Part shown: in pieces, positions 27,911-35,396 of the stretch | Position numbering within the stretch: position 1 is the first letter of the stretch | Layout: each line of letters starts with the position of its first letter | NCBI RefSeq assembly: GCF_018372875.1 | Contig: NZ_JAHAIF010000001.1 | Coordinates: 67,868-131,867, forward strand | Length of the DNA: 64,000 nt | Source of the DNA: Clostridium sp. | Lineage (GTDB): Bacteria; Bacillota; Clostridia; Clostridiales; Clostridiaceae | Direction of reading: 5' to 3' | Made by a program: the position numbers and the translations under genes | The notes under the pieces: generated by a model | Database searches by the model: none | Told to the model about the DNA's origin: nothing | What the model saw: the letters and a program-made list of their open reading frames with translations, nothing else

Positions 27911-28480
27911 ATGGACGATAGAATCATTGATTTTAACGAGCTTAAGAATAAGGCAAAAGAAAAAGACGAAGATAAGCTTGTAGATAAACTTGAAAATTAT
28001 ATGTACTCTTTATATTATGATATGGCACAAGGTAAAATCACAATGGCTGACTTTACTAAAAATATATATAAATACATGGAAGAAAATAATATAACTCAAG
28101 AGCAATTTTTTAATATACAAAAGAAGCTTATGGAGAGATATGGTTTTGATTCATCAATGATAGATGAGCAATTAAAGTCAGCAGGAATAAATGTATCAGA
28201 GATTAGCAGTGACTATGAAAAGGTAAGAAAAAATATGAGTTTTAACGAAAAGTATAATTCTCAAATAGAAACTAAAGCTATATCAAGATACAAAATAAAT
28301 AATGATAAAAATAATGTAACTATAGTCTTAGATGAAGAAAGTGTTCTTATTTATAGTGAAGGAAAAATAGACTTAGCTGATTTAGAACTTAGCGACTTCC
28401 TGTGTTCATATAAGAAATTAAGAGATAATGAAATATTACAAATTAAACTTTGTGAAAATACAAAGGACTACCAATATTAA
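27911..28480 (+). CDS. Conserved clostridial protein (DUF3867-like)
   Basis: A 189-residue soluble acidic protein. The N-terminal half is helical (FNELKNKAKEKDEDKLVDKL, then YMEENNITQEQFFNIQKKLMERYGFD). The C-terminal third is beta-rich (NVTIVLDEESVLIYSEGKIDL). It fits a clostridial family of unknown function that I believe is DUF3867. No catalytic motif is visible. It has a ribosome site AAGGAGTGAT and its own terminator. The name is moderately sure and no function is claimed. Confidence 0.65.
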   Translation: MDDRIIDFNELKNKAKEKDEDKLVDKLENYMYSLYYDMAQGKITMADFTKNIYKYMEENNITQEQFFNIQKKLMERYGFDSSMIDEQLKSAGINVSEISSDYEKVRKNMSFNEKYNSQIETKAISRYKINNDKNNVTIVLDEESVLIYSEGKIDLADLELSDFLCSYKKLRDNEILQIKLCENTKDYQY

Positions 28481-28494
28481 TTAAATTATTGAAG

Positions 28495-28520
28495 AGAGAA
28501 ATTGCAATAGCAACTTCTCT
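28495..28520 (+). terminator. Terminator after the DUF3867-like gene
   Basis: An 11-position stem with one mismatch (AGAGAAATTGC / GCAACTTCTCT), a 4-base loop and a T-tract. Confidence 0.8.
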
Positions 28521-28591
28521 TTTTTTGATTTAGCATATTTTTTAAAGTGGTAATATATATGTAAATAGTAGATAATTATGGGAGGTATATG

Positions 28592-29452
28592 ATGAAAGTT
28601 TTTAAGAATGAAGAAGGAGAAGTTCGCTCTGGGTGGAAAATACTTATATTATTTTTGGTTGAGTATATTTTATTATTTATAATGGCAAATATAATAGGTA
28701 GTTTGGTAGTAATTTCCGGATCTATGAGAGAAAATATATATATTATACTTATGTTTTCCCAGGAAATTGTTTTGATTCTTACACCAATATTGTCATGGAA
28801 AGTATTATTTAAGAATGATTTATCTCTGATTGGGTTGAAGGCTTTAAATAAAAAAGAAATAAAGAATTTAATACTAGGATTAGTTATGGGGATAATAGCT
28901 ATTACATTAGCTTTTATTCTGATACTACTTAGTAAAAGTGGAGTTTTAGTAAACAGCTTATTAGAACCGAGATTTTCACTAAGTTTAGTTCTTTATTTAA
29001 TCTTATTTATATTAGTTGGTTTTGCTGAAGAATTGCTTTCAAGAGGATATATAATTGGAGCAATGGAAGCAAGCAATAATAATAAGTGGTTTGCCATAAT
29101 GGTTTCAGCAGTTATATTTTCATTAATGCATTATGGTAATAATGGATTTTCACTTATTCCTTTTCTTAATATATTTTTAGTGGGAATTTTATTTGGAGTT
29201 ATGTATGTTAAGACAAAGAGTATTTGGCTTAGTACAGGGTTTCATATAACTTGGAACTTCTTTCAAGGGTGCATATATGGAATGCCTGTAAGTGGAATAA
29301 CTACACCTAAACTTTATGAAATGACTTTTGTAGGTAATCCTATTCTAAATGGAGGTACTTTTGGACCAGAAGGTGGACTAATTGTTACGATGGTTATAAT
29401 TTTAATGTTAGTTTCACTAGTATTTCTTATAAAAAATAAAAAAATACACTAA
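28592..29452 (+). CDS. CPBP-family intramembrane glutamic protease (CAAX-type)
   Basis: A 286-residue membrane protein with about eight hydrophobic helices. Catalytic motifs of the Abi/CPBP family are present in order: FAEELLSRGYI (EExxxR), FSLMHYGNNG and FHITWNFFQGCIYGMPVSG. These enzymes cleave peptides in the membrane; the substrate is unknown. Two ATGs occur in tandem. The second, at 28592, has better spacing from GGAGG. It is a single gene followed by the ABC-F gene. Confidence 0.87.
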   Translation: MKVFKNEEGEVRSGWKILILFLVEYILLFIMANIIGSLVVISGSMRENIYIILMFSQEIVLILTPILSWKVLFKNDLSLIGLKALNKKEIKNLILGLVMGIIAITLAFILILLSKSGVLVNSLLEPRFSLSLVLYLILFILVGFAEELLSRGYIIGAMEASNNNKWFAIMVSAVIFSLMHYGNNGFSLIPFLNIFLVGILFGVMYVKTKSIWLSTGFHITWNFFQGCIYGMPVSGITTPKLYEMTFVGNPILNGGTFGPEGGLIVTMVIILMLVSLVFLIKNKKIH

Positions 29453-29535
29453 AATATATGGATTTTCCAGTTTATTTTATAGAAAAATCATTTATAATAT
29501 AAAAAGCAAGTAAGATAAGATTATTGGAGGAACAT

Positions 29536-31092
29536 ATGAGTATTTTAACAGTTAAGAATATGAATCATGGCTTTGGTGACAGAGCAATTTTTGAAGATGT
29601 TTCATTTAGATTATTAAAAGGTGAACACGTTGGATTTGTTGGAGCTAATGGTGAAGGTAAATCTACTTTTATGAATATAATAACAAATAAATTAATGCCA
29701 GATGAGGGACAAGTAATTTGGTCAAATAATGTTAGAGTTGGATACATGGATCAACATGCAGCTTTAGTAAAAGGACAATCTATAAGAGATGCATTAAGAG
29801 ATGCGTTTAAATATCTTTTCGATTTAGAAGAAGAAATGAATACTCTATATGGAAAGATGGGAGATTGTACACCAGAAGAGCTTGAAAAGATGCTTGAAAG
29901 AACAGCTGTAATTCAAGATTTATTAGATAATAATGGGTTCTATGTTATTGATGCAAAGGTTGAAGAAGTAGCAAAGGGGCTTGGACTTTTAGACTTAGGG
30001 TTAGATAGAGATGTAGATGATTTATCAGGTGGACAAAGAACTAAGATACTTTTAGGAAAGTTATTATTACAAAATCCAGACATTCTTTTACTAGATGAGC
30101 CTACTAACTACCTAGATGAAGAACATATTATATGGTTAAAGAGATACCTACAAAATTATGAAAATGCATTCATATTAATATCGCATGATATTCCTTTCTT
30201 AAATGAAGTAGTTAATTTAATTTATCATGTTGAAGAAAGAAAGCTAACTAGATACGTTGGTGACTACTATGAATTTAAGAGAATATATGAAGAAAATAAG
30301 AAGAGATTAGAACAAGCATATGAAAAGCAACAAAAGGAAATTGCAAGGCTTGAAGATTTCGTTGCTAGAAATAAAGCTAACGTTGCTACATCTAACATGG
30401 CTAAATCAAGACAAAAGAAGCTTGATAAAATGGAAAGAATTGAGCTTTCAAAGGATAAGCCAAAGCCTGAATTTAACTTTAAGCCATCAAGAACTTCAGG
30501 AAAGGTTATATTTGAAACTAAGGATTTAGTAATAGGTTATGATAAACCATTAACTAAGCCACTAAATCTTTATATGGAAAGAGGACAAAAGATAGCTTTA
30601 GTTGGAGCTAATGGTCTTGGAAAATCTACTTTACTTAAGAGCCTTTTAGGCCTTATAAATCCATTAAGTGGGGAAGTAGAAAGAGGAGATTATCAAGAAA
30701 TAGGATACTTTGAACAAGAAGATAGAAGTGGAAACACTAATACTTGTATTGAAGAAGTATGGTCAGAGTTCCCTTCATTTACTCAATATGAAATAAGAGC
30801 TGCTTTAGCTAAGTGTGGATTAACTACAAAGCAATTAGAATCTAAGATTATGGTTCTTTCAGGGGGAGAAGCCGCTAAGGTTAGATTATGTAAAATCATA
30901 AATAAAGAAACTAATATATTAATCCTTGACGAGCCGACTAACCACTTAGATCAAGATGCTAAGGATGAATTAGCTAGAGCTTTAAAGGAATATAAGGGAT
31001 CAATTTTACTTGTATCTCACGAACCAGAATTCTATAGAGAAGTTGCTACTGAAATTTGGAATTGTGAGGATTGGACTACAAAAGTTGTGTAG
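29536..31092 (+). CDS. ABC-F family ATP-binding protein
   Basis: A 518-residue soluble protein with two ABC ATPase domains and no membrane part. Domain 1 has Walker A GANGEGKST, signature LSGGQRTKI and Walker B ILLLDEPTNYLDEEH. An alpha-helical linker rich in Lys/Glu (about residues 240-300) separates the domains. Domain 2 has GANGLGKST, LSGGEAAKV and ILILDEPTNHLDQD. ABC-F proteins act on the ribosome as translation factors or resistance proteins; the length suits the housekeeping YbiT/YfmM kind more than drug-resistance types. GGAGG precedes the ATG at 29536; the TTG at 29524 is part of the site. Confidence 0.92.
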   Translation: MSILTVKNMNHGFGDRAIFEDVSFRLLKGEHVGFVGANGEGKSTFMNIITNKLMPDEGQVIWSNNVRVGYMDQHAALVKGQSIRDALRDAFKYLFDLEEEMNTLYGKMGDCTPEELEKMLERTAVIQDLLDNNGFYVIDAKVEEVAKGLGLLDLGLDRDVDDLSGGQRTKILLGKLLLQNPDILLLDEPTNYLDEEHIIWLKRYLQNYENAFILISHDIPFLNEVVNLIYHVEERKLTRYVGDYYEFKRIYEENKKRLEQAYEKQQKEIARLEDFVARNKANVATSNMAKSRQKKLDKMERIELSKDKPKPEFNFKPSRTSGKVIFETKDLVIGYDKPLTKPLNLYMERGQKIALVGANGLGKSTLLKSLLGLINPLSGEVERGDYQEIGYFEQEDRSGNTNTCIEEVWSEFPSFTQYEIRAALAKCGLTTKQLESKIMVLSGGEAAKVRLCKIINKETNILILDEPTNHLDQDAKDELARALKEYKGSILLVSHEPEFYREVATEIWNCEDWTTKVV

Positions 31093-31105
31093 TTCTTCAA
31101 AGTTT

Positions 31106-31133
31106 AAAGAGTTAGCATAGAGCCTAGCTCTTT
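31106..31133 (+). terminator. Terminator of the ABC-F gene
   Basis: A 10-bp stem with one wobble (AAAGAGTTAG / CTAGCTCTTT) followed by TTTTT. Confidence 0.8.
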
Positions 31134-31139
31134 TTTATT

Positions 31140-31425
31140 ATAATTAAATTATATATTTAGAGGTGGAAGTGTATGATAGAATGTGAGTTATATTGAAGTT
31201 ATTTTATTGATTTTATAAAAGCTGCTACTATGATTTATAAATATTGTGGTGACTAAAAATGCAATAATATAAGATAGCAGCATGGATATTATTTACAAAA
31301 ATAATGCGGATAAATTTACTACAATAAAAAAATATTGTTATTTTTGAGAAAAGATATTGATTTTATGTCGAATTATATGCTATTCTGTTAAAGAAATAAC
31401 AATTCTAAAGAAAAGGGGTAAACAA
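31140..31425. other. Gene-free interval before the FMN-binding lipoprotein
   Basis: No gene-length frame. An inverted pair GCTGCTA near 31220 and TAGCAGC near 31276 encloses about 48 AT-rich bases and could form a long leader hairpin. A weak promoter-like TTGATT lies near 31350. No known RNA motif was recognised. Confidence 0.4.
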
Positions 31426-32370
31426 ATGAACAGAAGAAAACTTAAGATGATGCTTTCAGTGATAACTACTATATTAGTTGTAGGAAGTTTAGTATCATGT
31501 ACAAAGAAAGAAGATGAACAAGCTAAGGTAGATGCAAATGCACAAGCTTCTGTAGCTGAAAAAGCTATAGACTTAGAATGGGATGCTCAACCAACTTTGG
31601 GAATAATAAAAGGGGATTATTACAAAGCTGAAGAGCGTTTTAGACAAGGACACCTTGGTGTTTTAGAAGTTGTTCAAAATGATAATAAGATTGTAGAAGT
31701 AGAGTTTAATGAGATGACTAGACCAAATTACTATAAGAGATATTATCAAGATGTACCAAAGCGTAACTCTGAATATAATTTTGATATGGGATTAGCTAAA
31801 GGGGCTGCTTGGATTCAAAGTGTTGTTAAGGTAGAAAAGCAAATGATTGAAGAGCAAAGATTAACTGGAGAATTCGATGTAGTGTCAGGGGCATCAAATA
31901 GTATCGAACAAGCTATGGTACCTTTAGCAGAGAAGATTAATGCTCAAATTGGAAATCCTGATGGAACTAAATATTATGCAATAGCAGAAGAATTAGGTGG
32001 AGGATTAACTGGAAAATTAAAGGTTCTTGTTAAAGATGGAAAGATAGTTGAATGTAGATATGATGAGGTGTTTGCAAATTCACAAGATGAAATTGAAGAT
32101 GCAGAATTAAAGAAATATTATAGATTATCTAAATATGAAAGTTTACAGTACCATGAGCCATCACGTATAGGATTTAACGTTCAAATGGATGAATTAAATG
32201 CTAAGGTTGTAGAAACTCAAAATATGCTAGACTTAACAGGTTTACCAGCTATTGAAGATACTGGGGACTATAAATCAAGTGGATATACTAAGAGAAATAC
32301 AGCTTGGGATAATTACTTAAAGTTAGCTGAAAAGTTATTAAATGAAATGAAGGCAGATAAGGTACTATAA
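31426..32370 (+). CDS. FMN-binding domain lipoprotein (PplA-like)
   Basis: A 314-residue lipoprotein with lipobox LVSC (Cys25). Two successive FMN_bind-type domains follow. The first (about residues 55-185) contains DVVSGASNSIEQAMVPLAEKI, matching the SGAxx[ST] flavinylation motif. The second (about 195-310) has the same layout, but the motif position reads YKSSGYTKRNTAW, which is degenerate. Lipoproteins with tandem FMN domains (Listeria PplA) carry electrons outside the cell; this role is inferred. AAGGGG precedes the ATG at 31426, and an upstream in-frame ATG at 31357 has none. No ndh2 or flavin transferase (ApbE) gene is adjacent. Confidence 0.75.
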   Translation: MNRRKLKMMLSVITTILVVGSLVSCTKKEDEQAKVDANAQASVAEKAIDLEWDAQPTLGIIKGDYYKAEERFRQGHLGVLEVVQNDNKIVEVEFNEMTRPNYYKRYYQDVPKRNSEYNFDMGLAKGAAWIQSVVKVEKQMIEEQRLTGEFDVVSGASNSIEQAMVPLAEKINAQIGNPDGTKYYAIAEELGGGLTGKLKVLVKDGKIVECRYDEVFANSQDEIEDAELKKYYRLSKYESLQYHEPSRIGFNVQMDELNAKVVETQNMLDLTGLPAIEDTGDYKSSGYTKRNTAWDNYLKLAEKLLNEMKADKVL

Positions 32371-32380
32371 TTAGTATACT

Positions 32381-32420
32381 AAAATAACCCAACAGTAAAA
32401 ATTAGCTGTTGGGTTATTTT
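32381..32420 (+). terminator. Terminator of the FMN-lipoprotein gene
   Basis: A perfect 15-bp stem (AAAATAACCCAACAG / CTGTTGGGTTATTTT) with a 10-base loop. The same stem, with one loop change, recurs at 34226-34265. Confidence 0.9.
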
Positions 32421-32620
32421 GCATTGATAGGATTATATATTTAAATCCTTTTATTTATTAAAAAGTTCAATTTACATCATCTATATATGCATAAATTTTA
32501 TATAGAACAAAAACTAAATAAAAATAGAATAATAGGGTAATGTTATAAATATTTAATTGACAAGGTTTAATTATTAATATAATATTAAAACAAGTATTGA
32601 TTATATAGGAGTTTATTAAC

Positions 32621-32692
32621 ATGATAGGTAGCATAAATGTAACTAACAGTTTAAAATTAAATATCTATTTTGGATTTAGCTATTTTAGTTAG
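32621..32692 (+). CDS. Leader peptide of the brnQ attenuator
   Basis: A 23-residue open frame that starts with ATG 9 bases after AGGAG and ends in TAG. Codons 2, 5 and 15 are Ile, 7 is Val, and 11 and 13 are Leu; the last eight residues are mostly aromatic or Gly/Ser. Its stop codon touches the first arm of an alternating RNA structure that ends in a terminator before brnQ. It is therefore best read as a regulatory peptide whose translation senses branched-chain aminoacyl-tRNA. Confidence 0.7.
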   Translation: MIGSINVTNSLKLNIYFGFSYFS

Positions 32693-32824
32693 GTCTGTAT
32701 TTATGATAAAAATAATCATCATAGGTACAGACCATTGGTTTTGTATCTATGATGGCTAAGTTTAATATATTATGTAAGTAAACTTGTTATTTAAGCCACA
32801 TAGATTAAGTCTATGTGGCTTTTT
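32692..32824 (+). promoter_or_regulatory. Transcription attenuator controlling brnQ
   Basis: Arm 1 (GGTCTGTA at 32692) pairs with arm 2 (TACAGACC at 32726). Arm 2 (32717-32733) can instead pair with arm 3 (32737-32754; CATCATAG / CTATGATG core). Arm 3 (32746-32759) can pair with arm 4 (32791-32804) as antiterminator, with 13 pairs and two single-base bulges. Arm 4 with arm 5 forms a perfect 12-bp terminator, AAGCCACATAGA / TCTATGTGGCTT (32793-32821), followed by TTT. A ribosome stalled early leaves arm 1 free and favours read-through; a ribosome at the leader stop masks arm 1 and favours termination. Confidence 0.78.
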
Positions 32825-32910
32825 AACATCTAGACCAGTTATAAAAAAAATTTATTAGCAAAATCTTATGTATACAGAGATTGAGTGTGAAAAAGGAAAG
32901 GGATAACATT

Positions 32911-34200
32911 ATGAAAAAAATAGTAGATATAATTGTTGTAGGGTTTGCAATATTTTCAATGTTTTTCGGAGCAGGAAACTTAATATTTCCACCATACATA
33001 GGTATGACTTCAGGAAGTGGCTGGTTAATAAGTTATCTAGGCTTTATTATTTCAGATGTAGGTATGATACTTTTATCAATTATTGCTATTGCAAGGGCTG
33101 GTTCTTATCAAGCTGTTTTAGGAAGGGCTGGTAAGAAATTTGGACTTGCTTTGGAAGTTATTATAATGCTTTGTTTAGGACCTATACTTATTATACCAAG
33201 AACTGGTGCAACAACTTTCGAAATAAGTATTGCTCCATTAACTAATTCAATTGGTCCTGTTATGTTTTCTATTATATTTTTTGCTTTAACATTTATTTTA
33301 ACAGTTAAGCCCAATAAGGTTGTTGATATTATAGGTAAGTTTTTAACTCCTATACTTTTACTTACATTAGCAGCATTAATAGTAAAAGGGATATTATCTC
33401 CATTGGGGGATTTAAGTAGTGCTAGTGATTTACAAAGTTTATTCTCAACTGGACTTGCTCAAGGATATCAAACCATGGATGCACTTGGATCAGGTGGAAT
33501 AGCTGCACTTATTATAGCTACATTTTTAGCCAAGGGATACAAAGATAAAAAAGAAGTTACAAGTCTTACTATAAAATCCTCATTAGTAGCAGCAGTAGGT
33601 CTTATATTAATATATTCTGGATTAGCATATTTAGGAGCTACAGTTTCTAATATTTATGATGCTAGTATATCTCAAACCGCATTACTAATTGCTATAACAA
33701 AAGGTTTATTAGGTTCTTCTGGAGGAATTTTATTAAGTATTGTAGTTGCTTTTGCTTGCCTTACTACATCTATAGGTTTAACTTCTGTTACAGCTAGATA
33801 TTTTGAAGAACTTAGTAATAAAAAATTTAAATATCAGCATCTGGTTACAGTGATTTGTGTTTTTAGTGCTGTTATTTCTAACTTTGGTGTTGATAAAATA
33901 ATTTCTATAGCAGCTCCAATATTAACGATACTTTATCCAGTAGCTCTTGTTTTAGTGTTAATGGTGTCTTTTGGAAATGTGTTTACTAAGAACTCTACAT
34001 ATAAAGGTGCAGCTTATGCTACTTTGCTTGTAAGTACTCTTACTGTTATTGATAATTTAGGTGTTAATATAAATTTAATTCATGCACTTCCTTTTGATAG
34101 ATTAGGATTTAATTGGATAATACCAGCAATAATAGGAGGAATAATAGGTACTTTTATTTTTAAAGATAAACCTGTTGATTTAATGGCGGATGCATCATAA
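32911..34200 (+). CDS. brnQ: Branched-chain amino acid:cation symporter
   Basis: A 429-residue LIVCS-family membrane protein with about 12 helices, importing Leu, Ile and Val with Na+ or H+. The N-terminal FGAGNLIFPPYIGMTSG and GPILIIPRTGATTFEIS motifs are diagnostic. A TTG at 32881 opens the frame, but AAAGGG before the ATG at 32911 gives the usual spacing. Expression is predicted to be set by the leader-peptide attenuator just upstream. Confidence 0.94.
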   Translation: MKKIVDIIVVGFAIFSMFFGAGNLIFPPYIGMTSGSGWLISYLGFIISDVGMILLSIIAIARAGSYQAVLGRAGKKFGLALEVIIMLCLGPILIIPRTGATTFEISIAPLTNSIGPVMFSIIFFALTFILTVKPNKVVDIIGKFLTPILLLTLAALIVKGILSPLGDLSSASDLQSLFSTGLAQGYQTMDALGSGGIAALIIATFLAKGYKDKKEVTSLTIKSSLVAAVGLILIYSGLAYLGATVSNIYDASISQTALLIAITKGLLGSSGGILLSIVVAFACLTTSIGLTSVTARYFEELSNKKFKYQHLVTVICVFSAVISNFGVDKIISIAAPILTILYPVALVLVLMVSFGNVFTKNSTYKGAAYATLLVSTLTVIDNLGVNINLIHALPFDRLGFNWIIPAIIGGIIGTFIFKDKPVDLMADAS

Positions 34201-34225
34201 GAATATAAGTGAAGTTTTACTATAT

Positions 34226-34265
34226 AAAATAACCCAACAGTTAAAATTAGCTGTTGGGTTATTTT
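34226..34265 (+). terminator. Terminator of brnQ
   Basis: A 15-bp perfect stem identical to that at 32381-32420, with loop TTAAAATTAG. Confidence 0.9.
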
Positions 34266-34280
34266 GTGGATTTCATTATA

Positions 34281-34313
34281 AAAAAAATCCTTACATAATA
34301 TAAGGATTTTTTT
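34281..34313. terminator. Terminator of the initiator tRNA gene
   Basis: A 13-bp stem (AAAAAAATCCTTA / TAAGGATTTTTTT) with a 7-base loop, directly next to the encoded CCA of the tRNA on the minus strand. Confidence 0.85.
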
Positions 34314-34389
<76 letters not shown>

Positions 34390-34528
34390 ATATTAAGTTT
34401 TAAGTTTGCAACGAGCTAACTTATATTCTTAGTATATAGATTAGGTATTATAATGTCAAAATTAAAAGGAGCCATATTATGTGGTGAGAGAAGAAGAGGT
34501 TATTTAGATGCATATATACCTCTAAATG

Positions 34529-35047
34529 CTAACTCTTTTTGTTTTTATATTCTTTAAAAAGAATAACTATAAGTGATATTAGCAGAAGTAAAGTCACAAG
34601 GGGAAGAAATAAAAAAAGTATTGAAAATCGTTCTAAAAGTGAGTCATCTCTAAATATTGGAGCAAGACTTGCGTCAGAATATTTAACATTAAATAGTGGA
34701 ATTTTACCTTCAGCAGAATCATTATATGTTCCAATAACTTTTCCATATATATAAAAGTCTCCCAATAAAGCAGGATCATTTACAGCATAATTAGGAAGAT
34801 TACCAGTAAGTTGTACATATTTTGGATTGGCATCTGGATAAGTATTTTTAATAGTATTCCAAAGTTTAGTTTTATCTTCTTTTAAGTAATAAAGAGGACC
34901 TGTTGTTACTTGTAAGTGAACTTTTATTTTAATGTCATCTTTAGATAACTCTTTTTTAGGAGTAATTCTAGTAGGAATAAAGTAATATAGCGTTAGTGGA
35001 ATAAATAATAACAATGCTATAATAATACACAATTTTATTTGCTTCAT
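34529..35047 (-). CDS. Membrane-anchored protein of unknown function
   Basis: A 172-residue protein with one hydrophobic helix at residues 5-25 and a second near 135-160. The roughly 110 residues between probably face outside; a basic tail follows. The outer part has the strands KIKVHLQVTTGPLYYL and LLGDFYIYGKVIGTYND. I do not recognise the family. AGGAGG before the ATG at 35047 decides the start over an upstream ATG at 35107. Confidence 0.7.
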   Translation of the reverse strand: MKQIKLCIIIALLLFIPLTLYYFIPTRITPKKELSKDDIKIKVHLQVTTGPLYYLKEDKTKLWNTIKNTYPDANPKYVQLTGNLPNYAVNDPALLGDFYIYGKVIGTYNDSAEGKIPLFNVKYSDASLAPIFRDDSLLERFSILFLFLPLVTLLLLISLIVILFKEYKNKKS

Positions 35048-35236
35048 AAAATCAATCCTCCTAGAAATATAATAAAATATTATATTACTAGTTGAAATAA
35101 ATAGCAAATTATAAGAGATGAGTTAAAAAAGATAATAGAATTATATGTTTTGATTTATAATTTAATAGAATAGAAAAAAGTGATTGAAATATATACAATA
35201 AATGTAATATAAGGTATAATTAAACTGTGGGAAACC

Positions 35237-35311
35237 ATAGATATGATATTTATTTTTATAAAGAGAGGAGGGAGATTAAAAAATAATAAATTAACTGGAG
35301 ATCATATCTAT
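35237..35311 (+). repeat. 11-bp inverted repeat in the leader of the beta-galactosidase gene
   Basis: ATAGATATGAT at 35237-35247 is exactly inverted at 35301-35311, enclosing a purine-rich GAGAGGAGGGAGA. It lies in the 350-base gap before the large GH2 gene. It may be a leader hairpin or regulator site; no known motif fits. Confidence 0.45.
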
Positions 35312-35396
35312 TAATTATAGAAAGTGTTAAAAAGTTCATAGTAGGGTAAGGAGTAATATTAGAAAATAAAACTAGGAAGATTTAGGAGAGGAAAAT

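Noticed and set aside
31140..31425. Small gene after the ribosome-site-like AGGTGGAAGT near 31160
   Set aside because: The frame stops after seven codons and has no conserved neighbour logic.
32592..32910. T-box riboswitch upstream of brnQ
   Set aside because: No T-box sequence (GGGTGGAACC-like) and no specifier-loop stem I; the leader peptide and alternating arms explain the terminator better.
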